From Noviherbaspirillum soli (lineage in GTDB: Bacteria > Pseudomonadota > Gammaproteobacteria > Burkholderiales > Burkholderiaceae_D), in contig NZ_JACYOX010000007.1 of the NCBI RefSeq assembly GCF_015352955.1, positions 1 to 64,000 of the forward strand: DNA of 64,000 bases, written 5' to 3'. Positions 27,141-35,638 of the stretch are shown here, one piece after another (the stretch's first letter is position 1; every line of letters starts with the position of its first letter). The translations under genes and the position numbers were made by a program. Under the pieces are notes generated by a model that saw nothing but the letters and a program-made list of their open reading frames with translations, was not told the origin of the DNA and made no database searches.

Positions 27141-27738
27141 GATTGTCTCCGTAATGGTTGTAAGCGCCAGGCCGCCCTGGCCATATTGTCGGCCTGTCAT
27201 CAGCGGTGCGCCCGGCAATTGTACGTCGGCAGAGGGGAGTCGAATTGCCGTTTTCGTCTCTTGCCAGGATTGGCCGGAACAGCATGGGTACAGGCTATCG
27301 TCGCTGCAGTGGAAATGGCGTCAGGCGTCTTGAACAAAAACTCACTGCAGCTGCCATCAGCGGTAATGCTCAGCAGTCGGGGAGCGCAATACCGTGCAAT
27401 CGTGCCTCAGTCTGCACTCATGTACGGCGCCGGCCTGGCGTGGCCAGCGGTGACCTGTATCTCTTCGCTTGCAACTGCATCGCCAGGCCTTGCAGGCGCT
27501 GCGCGCGCTGTACCAGGCCGAGAGTCGCCTCGATATGTCGGTGTGAGCGTCTCGTCAGGAATCAGGTCATGGTGAGAACTCCTGTGAACACCGCACCGCC
27601 TGACGACTTGCCGGCTGCAGTAGGCGGCGCTATTTGCCCTGACATTGCAGCAATGCGCCCGGCAAGCGGCTCCGGCGCCGGGGCGCAAGCTGCGCAGTCA
27701 GCGCCGGCCCCGTGCCCGCCATGCCTTTCAGGTGCTGC
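27141..27738. other. Intergenic, no gene recognised
   Basis: Overlapping open frames exist on both strands, but none has a ribosome-binding site, a recognisable motif or consistent codon use. It holds the promoter of the Bug gene (minus). It could be a decayed gene. Confidence 0.45.
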
Positions 27739-28053
27739 CTACAAACCGAAGATGCGCCGGCAGTCGGGCGTGAGCAGGTCCAGGTATTCGGGCCGGCGCC
27801 GGATCTGCTCGGCGAAGAAGCCGCATACCGGCACGACATGCCATTGCTGCTCGCGGAAATAATCCAGCGCCTGCCGTGCCATCGCAGATCCATGACCTCT
27901 GCCTTCATGGGCGGGATCGACTTCGGTATGCGTCACGATGGCCACCCGGCCGAACAGGTAGTAGTCGACAAAGGCCACGGCCTGCCCGCCCGACTGCAGC
28001 GCCAGCCGTTGCGCCGCATCGCGTTCACCCTCCTTTGCCGCCATCGTCGACAT
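27739..28053 (-). CDS. GNAT-like N-acetyltransferase (YjdJ type)
   Basis: A 104-residue protein. The ATG at 28053 has GAAGGGAT upstream. Motifs AVAFVDYYLFGRVAIVTHTEVDPAHEGRGHGSAMARQALDYFREQQWHVVPVCGFFAEQIRRRPEYLDLL match the short single-domain acetyltransferases with the acetyl-CoA loop EGRGHGSA. The substrate is unknown. It is divergent from the SnoaL-like gene at 28145. Confidence 0.85.
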   Translation of the reverse strand: MSTMAAKEGERDAAQRLALQSGGQAVAFVDYYLFGRVAIVTHTEVDPAHEGRGHGSAMARQALDYFREQQWHVVPVCGFFAEQIRRRPEYLDLLTPDCRRIFGL

Positions 28054-28144
28054 CCGTATCCCTTCATCCGCCCGGGCGGAAATTATAGGCAAAAGCGACA
28101 GTCAAACAGCCATTGCCATTGCCATTGCCAGAACGGAGAAACCC

Positions 28145-28591
28145 ATGAGTGAAAACAAGACCAGCGGCGCCAGCCAGCAGGGAACGGCGCGACAACCGGA
28201 AGACTGCGACCGCCTGCTGCTCGCCGCACTGCAGGCGGGCGACATCGATGCCAGCGTGGCGCTGTACGAGCCCGGCGCGGCGCTGTTTGCGAAATCCGGC
28301 GAGGCAGTGGTCGGGCATGAGGCGATTCGCGCCAGCAATGCCGCGCTGATCGCGCTCAAGCCCACCTTCCATATCGAGCGCATCGTCACCACCGTCAGCG
28401 GTGACGGCAGCATTGCCACTACCCGCATGAAGGCCAGACTGGAAGGCACACGGCCCGATGGCCGGCCGGTCAGGAGCGCGCTGCACACGCTGGAAGTGGT
28501 GCGCAGGCAGCCAGACGGTTCCTGGCGCTATGTAATCGACGATCCCTTCGGCAGCATGCGCGACCAGATGGAGCAGCGGGCCCCGGGCTGA
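28145..28591 (+). CDS. SnoaL-like/NTF2-fold protein (DUF4440 type)
   Basis: A 148-residue protein. RQPEDCDRLLLAALQAGDIDASVALYEPGAALFAKSGEAVVGHEAIRASNAALI is the typical NTF2-like N-terminal helix and cone. RSALHTLEVVRRQPDGSWRYVIDDPFG is the last two strands. CGGAGAAACCC precedes the ATG. No signal peptide. Members act as small enzymes (ketosteroid isomerase-like) or binding proteins; no specific role is evident. Confidence 0.85.
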   Translation: MSENKTSGASQQGTARQPEDCDRLLLAALQAGDIDASVALYEPGAALFAKSGEAVVGHEAIRASNAALIALKPTFHIERIVTTVSGDGSIATTRMKARLEGTRPDGRPVRSALHTLEVVRRQPDGSWRYVIDDPFGSMRDQMEQRAPG

Positions 28592-28718
28592 CAACGCGCG
28601 GGTTGCCGGTGCGATTCCTTGATAGGATCGTCATTGCGCTTTGCTATGCATTGTATAAATGACGCGGCAAGCGCGGCGGTGCGACTGGCCGCGCCGCCAT
28701 CGAGAAAGGACTCAGACA

Positions 28719-29882
28719 ATGAAATGCGCTTTGGTTGGATCACGGTTCTTTGGCGCCTCGGTATTCGAGGCGCTGCGCAAGGACGAGGGCATCAACTTCA
28801 CCAGCGTGGTTGCGCCGGCCGCCGACGACAGGCTGGCGCTGGCGGCGCGGGCTGCCGGGCTGGAGGTCCATGTGCTGGAGAACCCGAAGATCGTGCCAGG
28901 GCATGCGATAGCGGACGGCACCGACCTGATCATCGCCGCCGATACCCATGCCCGCGTCAGCGACGAGGCGCTGGCCCGTTCGCGCCTGGGCGGCATCGGC
29001 TACCATCCGTCACTGCTGCCGCGGCACCGCGGCATTGCCGCCGTGGAGTGGACCATCCTGGAAGGCGATCCGATCGCAGGCGGCTCGATCTATCACCTGG
29101 CCGACGGCTGGGATGCCGGCGCGATTGCGGCGCAGGACTGGTGCTTCGTCGAAAAGGGGGAAACCGCGCGCGAGCTGTGGGAACGCAGCCTGGCGCCGAT
29201 GGGCCTGGCGCTGCTGAGCCGGGTGGTGCAGCAGGCGCGCCTGACCGGCAGCATACCGGCCGAGCAGCAGGACACCCGCTACGCCACCAGAGCGCCGATG
29301 CTGCGCAAGTCGGTGGTGCTGACCGAGGATGCCTCGCCGGCCATCACGTCGCTGATCGTGTCCGTCACCGGGCCGGACCGGCACGGCATCGTCAGCCTGC
29401 TGGCCGACCGCGCGCAGCGCTTCGACGCCAACTGGGCCGCCAGCCGCATGACCCGCTTCGGCGGCGAGTTTGCCGGCACGGTGCATCTTGAAGTGCCGCG
29501 CGAGCGCGCCGACGCGCTGGCCGAGGCCTTGCGGGCGCTGGCGGCAAGCGGCCTGCAGGTCGTCATTGCCAGGAGCGATGCCGCCACGGTCGCCGCCGGG
29601 CTGCGCGGGGTGGAGCTGGAGCTGGTCGGCGAGGACAGGATAGGCATCGTCAGCTCGCTCACGCGCATCCTGGCCGAGCGCGGCGTGAGCATCGAAAGCA
29701 TGCATACCGAACTGCTGCGCAGCGGTATCTCGGGCAAGCAGACATTCAAGGTCGGCGCCCACCTGCTGCTGCCGGCCGGCCTGACGCTGGACACGCTGAA
29801 GGCCGAGCTCGGCGCTCTGGCGGGCGAGATGATGCTCGATATCGCGCTGGGAGAGCCGCAGGCGGCCACGCCCCGGCATTGA
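28719..29882 (+). CDS. Formyltransferase domain fused to two ACT domains (GcvR-like)
   Basis: A 387-residue protein; the ATG at 28719 follows AAAGGA. Residues 1-205 resemble the formyltransferase N-terminal domain: DLIIAADTHARVSDEAL, GGIGYHPSLLPRHRGIAAVEW, GSIYHLADGWDAGAIAAQDW, with the catalytic His and Asp in HPSLLPRHRG and DGWDAGAI. Tyr replaces the Asn two residues before the His. Residues about 220-300 (SLIVSVTGPDRHGIVSLLADRAQRFDANWAASRMTRFGGEFAG) and 310-375 (VELELVGEDRIGIVSSLTRILAERGVSIESMHTE) are two ACT domains like those of GcvR. A fold of this order suggests one-carbon transfer controlled by an amino acid, perhaps glycine. No neighbouring operon gene supports a pathway. Confidence 0.85.
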   Translation: MKCALVGSRFFGASVFEALRKDEGINFTSVVAPAADDRLALAARAAGLEVHVLENPKIVPGHAIADGTDLIIAADTHARVSDEALARSRLGGIGYHPSLLPRHRGIAAVEWTILEGDPIAGGSIYHLADGWDAGAIAAQDWCFVEKGETARELWERSLAPMGLALLSRVVQQARLTGSIPAEQQDTRYATRAPMLRKSVVLTEDASPAITSLIVSVTGPDRHGIVSLLADRAQRFDANWAASRMTRFGGEFAGTVHLEVPRERADALAEALRALAASGLQVVIARSDAATVAAGLRGVELELVGEDRIGIVSSLTRILAERGVSIESMHTELLRSGISGKQTFKVGAHLLLPAGLTLDTLKAELGALAGEMMLDIALGEPQAATPRH

Positions 29883-29994
29883 CCGGATACGTGGCAAGGG
29901 CATGCGGCCGGTTGGCGCTGCCCGCCTGGCGGGTAGCGCCATCCTGCCCGATAGGCTACGCTATGCGCCCGGCCGCCGGAGCCGGCCGCCCGGT

Positions 29995-30165
29995 TCAGCC
30001 GCCGTGAAATCCCTTCAGGATATCGTCCACCGGTTTCTCCGGGTCGATGGTGGAATCATTGGTACGCTGTGGCGAGTCGAGCTTCTTGCTTTCCTCGGCT
30101 GCCTTGTCCAGCTTGGCCTGGGATTCTGGCGGCGGGGTGGGATTGGAATTGTTCAGGTCCGACAT
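29995..30165 (-). CDS. Small hydrophilic hypothetical protein
   Basis: A 56-residue protein from ATG 30165, which follows AAGGAGACAGCC. It contains MSDLNNSNPTPPPESQAKL, then KAAEESKKLDSPQRTNDSTIDPEKPVDDILKGFHGG. It is highly polar and Pro-rich at the start, with no signal peptide, and likely disordered. No family recognised. It is divergent from the response-regulator gene at 30349. Confidence 0.6.
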   Translation of the reverse strand: MSDLNNSNPTPPPESQAKLDKAAEESKKLDSPQRTNDSTIDPEKPVDDILKGFHGG

Positions 30166-30348
30166 GGCTGTCTCCTTGGTGGTGTAGGCATGCCGCACTA
30201 TCGGCGGGGCGCAGGCCGGGGTCAATCAGGCAAACGGACATGGTGTTGTAGGACAAATGGAAATGCATGAATCGATCGGGGCAGGGGCCAGGGCAGGGAC
30301 AGAGGCGCGCATGCTGGCGCCGCGCCGGCCAGGCACGGAAAGCGACGC

Positions 30349-31032
30349 ATGAATCTGCTGATCGTCGAAGACAATCCGGATATCGTAGCCAACCTGTTCG
30401 CCTATTTCGAGCCGCTCGGGCACACACTGGACATTGCGCGCAATGGCGATGCCGGGCTGCAAAGCGCGTCGCGCCATGCCTATGACGCGATCATCCTCGA
30501 CCTGACCCTGCCTGGCATGGACGGACTGGAGCTGTGCCGCCGCCTGAGGGAGCAGTATCGCGTCGCCACTCCGGTGCTGATGCTGACCGCGCGCGACACG
30601 GAACAGGACAAGCTGAGCGGCTTCCAGGCCGGCGCCGACGACTACCTCGTCAAGCCCTATTCGCTGCGCGAACTCGATGCGCGCCTGAAGGCGCTGCTGC
30701 GCCGGGCGCGCAACGAGCTGGTGCAGTATGTACTGCGCTTCGACGACCTGGAACTCGATACCGGCACCGGGCAGGCCACGCGGGCCGGCAAGCCGCTGGC
30801 CCTGACCCCGACCGGCTACAAGATCCTGATGGCGCTGCTGCGGCATGCGCCGAAACTGCTGAGCCGGGAAGCGCTGGAGCGTGAGGTCTGGGGCGACCAT
30901 CCGCCCGAGAGCGATGCGCTGCGCACCCATATCCATGCGTTGCGGCAGGCGCTGGACAAGCCATTCGGGCGGCCGATGCTGCTCACGCGCCCCGGCGCGG
31001 GTTATCGGCTGGTGGGCCGCGATGAAGGCTGA
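30349..31032 (+). CDS. OmpR-family response regulator (PmrA-like)
   Basis: A 227-residue protein. The receiver domain has acidic residues Glu7/Asp8 (LLIVEDNPD), phospho-acceptor Asp51 (AIILDLTLPGMDG), Thr80 (LMLTARD) and Lys102 (DDYLVKPYS). The C-terminal winged-helix DNA-binding domain includes LDTGTGQATRAGKPLALTPTGYKILMALLRHAPKLLSREALEREVWGD and ends RPGAGYRLV. The next gene starts at 31022, an 11-base overlap, so kinase and regulator are translated together. A box of the PmrA type precedes the downstream eptA gene, so this is a good candidate for a regulator of lipid A modification. Confidence 0.92.
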   Translation: MNLLIVEDNPDIVANLFAYFEPLGHTLDIARNGDAGLQSASRHAYDAIILDLTLPGMDGLELCRRLREQYRVATPVLMLTARDTEQDKLSGFQAGADDYLVKPYSLRELDARLKALLRRARNELVQYVLRFDDLELDTGTGQATRAGKPLALTPTGYKILMALLRHAPKLLSREALEREVWGDHPPESDALRTHIHALRQALDKPFGRPMLLTRPGAGYRLVGRDEG

Positions 31033-32266
31033 ATACACGCTGAAGCACCGGATTGCCCGCGCCTTCGTGCTGCTGGCGATCGTGCTGGCGGGCTTTTACC
31101 TGCTGGCGTCCTACGTGGCGGTGGAGGTGATCGAGTCGCAGGTCATCGGCGGCAGGATGGAACGGATTGCCGACACCCTGATCGGCCGCCAGCTGCGGCA
31201 TGAGCCGGCCGAGCCGCCGCCGGACATGCGCTTCTATGTCAACGAGAACATTCCCAGGGAGCTGCTCGGCAAGCCGCGCGGTCTGCATGAACTGGTGATC
31301 AACCGCCAGCCGGTGCAGGCGCTGATCAAGGTCGAAGGGAGCGAGCGCTTTGCAGTGGTGCAGGAACTGGATGAGTTCGAACATACCGAATTCGTCATTT
31401 ATTCCGCGCTCGCGATCGGCTTCATTTCCAGCATGCTGCTGGCGGTGGTGCTAGGCTATGGCACCGCGCGCCGCATGGTGGCTCCGCTGACGACGCTGGC
31501 CGAGGCGGTCGGCAACGGGCAGCCGGCGCCGTTGCCGTCCCTCGCGGCGATGGACGAGATCGGGGTGCTGGCGCGGGCACTGACGCGGCGCACCGACGAG
31601 CTGCAGCGCTTCCTGGAACGCGAGCGGCTGTTTGCCGGCGATGTCAGCCATGAACTGCGCACGCCGCTGACCATCATGCTGGGCGCGGCCGAACTGCTCG
31701 AAGTCCAGCTGGAGGACCGTCCGAAGCAGCAGGAAATCGCCCGTCGCCTGCAGCGCGTGGCGCGCGACACCGCCGAGCGGGTCAGCGCGCTGCTGTGGCT
31801 GTCACGGGCGCCGGAGAAACTCGGCATGCCGGCGGTAATGCTCGGGCCGCTGATCCGGCAGGAAATCGAGCGCTATCAGTCTTTGCTGGACGGCAAGCCG
31901 GTGACTTGCCGTTTCGAGGAGCAGGCCCAGGTCAGTCTCAGGGCGCGCCCCGAGCTGGCGGCGATCGCCGTCGGCAACCTGGTGCGCAATGCCTGCCAGC
32001 ATACCGAGCAGGGAGAGGTGCTGGTGGCATTGCAGCCGGACGCCATCGTGATCAGCGACACCGGCCCGGGCTTGCCTGACCAGGTGGTGGCCAGGCTGTT
32101 CGAGCGCTTCGTGCACGGCGGCGCGGAATCGGCCCACGGCAACGGGATGGGGCTGTCGATCGTGAAGCGGGTGGCTGACCATCTCGGATGGACCATCCGC
32201 TACGAGCGTGCGCCGGAAGGCGGCAGCCGCTTCGTGCTGAAACTGCCGCCGGCGCAACAAAGCTGA
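31022..32266 (+). CDS. Sensor histidine kinase, partner of the adjacent response regulator
   Basis: A 414-residue inner-membrane kinase. The first membrane helix is about 12-35 (AFVLLAIVLAGFYLLASYVAVEV) and the second about 127-150 (FVIYSALAIGFISSMLLAVVLG), with a 90-residue periplasmic loop between. The loop holds the sensor region (RFYVNENIPRELLGKPRG...). HAMP-like linker follows. The H-box is DVSHELRTPLTIML with His210. ATP-binding motifs are NLVRNACQHT, DTGPGLP and NGMGLSIVKRV. Short sensor loops of this kind occur in PmrB/QseC-type kinases. The signal it senses cannot be read from sequence. Confidence 0.92.
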   Translation: MKAEYTLKHRIARAFVLLAIVLAGFYLLASYVAVEVIESQVIGGRMERIADTLIGRQLRHEPAEPPPDMRFYVNENIPRELLGKPRGLHELVINRQPVQALIKVEGSERFAVVQELDEFEHTEFVIYSALAIGFISSMLLAVVLGYGTARRMVAPLTTLAEAVGNGQPAPLPSLAAMDEIGVLARALTRRTDELQRFLERERLFAGDVSHELRTPLTIMLGAAELLEVQLEDRPKQQEIARRLQRVARDTAERVSALLWLSRAPEKLGMPAVMLGPLIRQEIERYQSLLDGKPVTCRFEEQAQVSLRARPELAAIAVGNLVRNACQHTEQGEVLVALQPDAIVISDTGPGLPDQVVARLFERFVHGGAESAHGNGMGLSIVKRVADHLGWTIRYERAPEGGSRFVLKLPPAQQS

Positions 32267-32319
32267 CCTGGCGCTGACCTGGCGGCCGCCTGGCTGGTCC
32301 GGCAGATCTGCAACACCGG

Positions 32320-32336
32320 CTTAACGCCGTCTTAAC
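32320..32336 (+). promoter_or_regulatory. PmrA-type box and likely promoter of eptA
   Basis: CTTAAC-GCCGT-CTTAAC (32320-32336) consists of two direct half-sites spaced by five bases, like the PmrA/BasR box (YTTAAK-N5-YTTAAK); each half differs only at the last base. A -10-like TATGCT sits at 32348-32353, 11 bases after the box, typical of activator overlap with the -35 region. The eptA start codon is 30 bases further. Confidence 0.7.
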
Positions 32337-32382
32337 AGCCGTTCTTCTATGCTGCGGCCTTTAATTTTTCTGCAGATCAACG

Positions 32383-34086
32383 GTGTCCAGATTTCCTTTT
32401 GGGAGGCGCCTTGCGCCATCCCGGTCCGCGCCCGAGGGCGTTTCCCCCCTGCGCTCTCCCGATTCCGGCTGGTCGCGGTTGAGCAGCGAATGGTGCATCC
32501 TGCTGACGAGCGTGTTTTTCACGCTGTTTTCGAATCACCGGCTCTGGCTGGCCTGGGCGCATGGCCGTGACTGGAGCCAGGCGCGCAACTGGCTGCTGGC
32601 GGCGGCGCTGGGCCTGCTGCTGACCGCCCTGCACGGTTTCCTGCTCGGGCTGCTCCTGACCCGCCGCACCGTCAAGCCGGTGCTGGCCGTGCTGCTGCTT
32701 GTCACGGCGCTGGCGGCCTTCTACATGGAGCGCTACACGGTCTATTTCGACGTGAGCATGATGCGCAACATATTCCACACGGATGTCCGCGAGGCACGTG
32801 AATTGCTGTCGCCCGGCATGCTGGTCGCGCTGGCCGTGTTCGGACTGGCGCCGGCGCTGCTCCTGCTGCGCGCCAGGGTGCGCCGTCGTCCGCTGCGCCA
32901 GGCGCTGATCTCGCGCGGGCTGTTCCTTCTTTCCATGCTGGTGGTTGCCGGCGCCAGCACCTTGCTGTCGTTCCAGGATTTGTCCGCGCTGTTGCGCAAC
33001 CAGAAGGAATTGCGCTATCTGATCACCCCGGCCAGCCTGCTGGTCTCCTCGGTGCGGATGGCGGCGACCGAAGGGCAGGAAGCCAAGCTGGTTCGTGCGG
33101 CGCTGGGGCAGGATGCAGTGCAGGCGGCCGCGGCGCGGGGCGCCAAACCCCGGTTGCTGGTGCTGGTGGTGGGCGAGACGGTGCGCGCCGCCAACTGGGG
33201 CCTGAACGACTATGCGCGCCAGACCACGCCGGAACTGGCTGCCGCCGGCGTGATCAACTTTCCCCGGATGAAGTCCTGCGGCACCAATACCGAGGTGTCC
33301 GTGCCGTGCATGTTCTCGCCTTACGGTCGCCATAGCTATGACGAAAAGGCCATACGCGGCCACCAGTCCGTGCTGCACGTGCTGGAGCATGCGGGCGTCA
33401 AGACCGTCTGGCGCGACAACCAGTCCGGCTGCAAGGGCGTGTGCGACGGGCTGGAGATGCAACGGCCGGGCGAGGTGCCCGGCGCGGCATTCTGCGACGG
33501 CGAGCATTGCTACGATGAAGTGCTGCTCAACGACCTGTCGCGCCTGCTGAAGGACCATCCGCGCGACCTGGTGCTGGTGCTGCATCAGCTCGGCAACCAC
33601 GGGCCGGCCTATTCCCAGCGTTATCCGGCCGCCTTCAGGCGCTATGAGCCAACCTGCGACCAGGCCGAACTCGGCAAATGCAGCCGCGAGCAGATCGTCA
33701 ACAGTTATGACAATGCGGTGCTGTACACCGATCATTTCCTGAGCCAGACGATACAGCGCCTGCGCGAGCAGACCAGCCATGACGCCGCCATGATCTATCT
33801 TTCCGACCACGGCGAATCGCTGGGAGAAAACGGCATCTACCTGCACGGGCTGCCGTATTCGATCGCGCCGCGGGAACAGACCGAAGTGCCGATGGTGATG
33901 TGGATGACGCCCGGCTTCGCGGCAACCGCCGGCGTCGACCCGGACTGCCTGGCACAGCGCGCCCAACAGCCCGCCAGCCATGACAACCTGTTCCATTCGC
34001 TGCTGGGCCTGATGTCGGTGACCACCTCGGTCTATGACAAATCGCTCGACCTTACCGGTGCCTGCCGTGGCCGGGCGGGAGACTGA
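32383..34086 (+). CDS. eptA: Phosphoethanolamine transferase EptA-like
   Basis: A 567-residue inner-membrane enzyme that transfers phosphoethanolamine from phosphatidylethanolamine to lipid A, which lowers binding of cationic peptides. The start GTG at 32383 lacks a good ribosome-binding site. Five hydrophobic helices occupy roughly residues 35-195. The periplasmic sulfatase-like domain follows: PRLLVLVVGETVRAANWGLNDY (metal-ligand Glu), SCGTNTEVSVPCMFS (nucleophilic Thr, Thr301/Thr303), ALMIYLSDHGESLGE-type motif (Asp/His metal ligands) and LYLHGLPYS. Cysteine pairs expected for disulfides are present. It is controlled by the PmrA-like box and flanked by a PAP2 phosphatase. Confidence 0.93.
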   Translation: MSRFPFGRRLAPSRSAPEGVSPLRSPDSGWSRLSSEWCILLTSVFFTLFSNHRLWLAWAHGRDWSQARNWLLAAALGLLLTALHGFLLGLLLTRRTVKPVLAVLLLVTALAAFYMERYTVYFDVSMMRNIFHTDVREARELLSPGMLVALAVFGLAPALLLLRARVRRRPLRQALISRGLFLLSMLVVAGASTLLSFQDLSALLRNQKELRYLITPASLLVSSVRMAATEGQEAKLVRAALGQDAVQAAAARGAKPRLLVLVVGETVRAANWGLNDYARQTTPELAAAGVINFPRMKSCGTNTEVSVPCMFSPYGRHSYDEKAIRGHQSVLHVLEHAGVKTVWRDNQSGCKGVCDGLEMQRPGEVPGAAFCDGEHCYDEVLLNDLSRLLKDHPRDLVLVLHQLGNHGPAYSQRYPAAFRRYEPTCDQAELGKCSREQIVNSYDNAVLYTDHFLSQTIQRLREQTSHDAAMIYLSDHGESLGENGIYLHGLPYSIAPREQTEVPMVMWMTPGFAATAGVDPDCLAQRAQQPASHDNLFHSLLGLMSVTTSVYDKSLDLTGACRGRAGD

Positions 34087-34087
34087 C

Positions 34088-34879
34088 ATGAGCCAGCGCC
34101 GCTTCCTTGCCTGCCTGGCCATGCTGCTGTGCGCCGCCGTGGTTCTGGTCCTGATCGGCCGCTACACCGAGCTGGACCTGATGCTGGCCGACTACTACTA
34201 CGACCCCGCCAATGCCGTATTTCCCTGGCGCGCCGACTGGTTCTTCGAATTCGTGATGCACCACCTGGTCAAGGCATTGATGATCGCGGTAGCCATGGTG
34301 TCGCCGCTGGCGCTGCTGGCCGACCGGGTACTCGGCTACACGCTGCTGTCCCGCCACGCCAGGCGCGCCATCTGGGTAGTGGCGCTGTCCTCGGTCTCCA
34401 TTCCCCTGGCCATCAGCGTCACCAAGTATTTTTCGATCCATCACTGCCCGTGGAGTCTCAGCCGCTACGGCGGCTTCGCGCCTTATCTGCGGATTTTCGA
34501 TGCCTTGCCGCAAGGCGTTTCCGCCGGGCGCTGTTTCCCGGCCGGCCATGCGTCGAGCGCGCTCTGGCTGGCGTCGGTCTGCGCCTTCTGGCTTCCTGCG
34601 AAACCGGTGCGGGCGCTGCTGGTGTTCGTTGCGGGCCTGCTTCCCGGGCTGGCCCTGGGCTGGGTGCAGCAGATGCGCGGCGCCCATTTTCTGACGCATA
34701 CGCTGTGGTCGGTCTGGATTGCCGCGCTGGTGATCCTGCTGCTGACGCGCTTCATCCTGCCTGGGCGTGGTGCGGGTTCCGGAAGCGAAGCAAGCCAGGC
34801 TTGTGGACTTCCTGTGCATGAGCCGGAGGCGATTCCTGTGGACGGTGCGCGGGAAGAGTGTGTGGACAGGCGCGCCTGA
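34088..34879 (+). CDS. PAP2-superfamily membrane phosphatase
   Basis: A 263-residue membrane protein; the ATG at 34088 lies one base after the eptA stop. It has about six hydrophobic helices. PAP2 motifs are VTKYFSIHHCPWSLSRYGGF, RCFPAGHASSALWLASV (central His) and QQMRGAHFLTHTLWS, as in the membrane-associated PAP2 group next to eptA genes. The family removes phosphate from lipid-linked phosphates; with eptA it could recycle or trim lipid A or undecaprenyl phosphates. The Ser at the end of HTLWS where other PAP2 groups have Asp is typical of this subgroup as far as I recall. Confidence 0.88.
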   Translation: MSQRRFLACLAMLLCAAVVLVLIGRYTELDLMLADYYYDPANAVFPWRADWFFEFVMHHLVKALMIAVAMVSPLALLADRVLGYTLLSRHARRAIWVVALSSVSIPLAISVTKYFSIHHCPWSLSRYGGFAPYLRIFDALPQGVSAGRCFPAGHASSALWLASVCAFWLPAKPVRALLVFVAGLLPGLALGWVQQMRGAHFLTHTLWSVWIAALVILLLTRFILPGRGAGSGSEASQACGLPVHEPEAIPVDGAREECVDRRA

Positions 34880-35306
34880 CAGATTTTGAGCAGAAAGAAA
34901 ATATTTTATAAAAACAACGGCTTGCGATGGTCAAGGCAAAGATATCCACAGCCTTGTTCACGGAATTTGTGCGTAACTTTTGCTGCTTTTCCAGGCGGCA
35001 GCATGCCTGACCACCACCCGGGCTGAAATGCAGGCCCACCTTGTTCGGTATTCCCTAACGCGCCGGGCCGGTCGCACATCGACCGGCACTGGCCCACAGA
35101 CCCTCCGGCAGCGTGCCACCGGATGATGTGAGCCGGATGTGGCCAGTATGGAAGCCCGGCCGGCGGCGCTGATGTCATTCTGATCATTGGTCGCTCATCG
35201 CACCTCCTCAGTGCGCCCGCACCGCCACGGTGCCGCACATCAATGTGGACTCCCCTCTTTTAACGCATTCCAGCCGGCCTGCCGGCCAAAACCAGTCCGA
35301 ATCCGC
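34880..35306. other. Intergenic region upstream of the nirBD promoter
   Basis: No gene is supported. From about 35250 the stretch leads to the sigma-54 promoter at 35307, and NtrC- or similar enhancer sites could lie between 35000 and 35300, but I could not identify one with confidence. A weak AAATTAAT tract lies further downstream in the leader near 35460. Confidence 0.45.
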
Positions 35307-35322
35307 TGGCACACCGTTTGCT
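35307..35322 (+). promoter_or_regulatory. Sigma-54 promoter of nirBD
   Basis: TGGCACACCGTTTGCT matches the sigma-54 consensus TGGCACG-N4-TTGCW. The invariant GG and GC sit 12 bases apart as required, with one mismatch (G to A). Transcription would start about 12 bases further, near 35334, leaving a leader of about 300 bases. It fits control of nitrite assimilation by nitrogen status. Confidence 0.8.
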
Positions 35323-35358
35323 AAACAAGGCCAAAGCAGTCTTGCTTCACGAATGCGT

Positions 35359-35393
35359 GAACCCAACGGCGGGTTCTTTGGACAATGGTGTCC
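35359..35393 (+). ncRNA. ANTAR-type tandem hexaloop hairpins in the nirB leader
   Basis: Two hairpins lie in tandem: GAACCC-AACGGC-GGGTTC (35359-35376) and GGAC-AATGGT-GTCC (35380-35393), separated by TTT. Both loops have six bases with A at position 1 and G at position 4, the signature of RNA targets for ANTAR antiterminators such as NasR and NasT. They begin about 25 bases after the predicted sigma-54 start. A CGGCC-CAAT-GGCCG hairpin followed by TCCCTCTCTTT at 35537-35561 is a possible downstream terminator. In bacteria that use it, this leader lets nitrate or nitrite switch transcription through into nir/nas genes. Confidence 0.7.
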
Positions 35394-35638
35394 CGTGCAG
35401 TCGCCGGCAGCCTAGTGCTGCGGACCGACGCGCGTTAATGGTTCGGGTGTGTGATGTTCAAATTAATCGACCGCGCGAGCGCCTGCGGCGCAACGCTCTT
35501 CATGGCGCCAAAAATCGCGCACCGTGCGCTGCCGAGCGGCCCAATGGCCGTCCCTCTCTTTCCGGTTCCGACCAATGCCAGCGCTGCCTCCGGCATGACG
35601 CCGCGTTGATCCCTCATTCCAGCGCATAAGGAAAACCT

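Noticed and set aside
32377-34122. Long minus-strand frame opposite eptA
   Set aside because: Antisense to a clear eptA with intact catalytic residues; composition is that of a complement frame.
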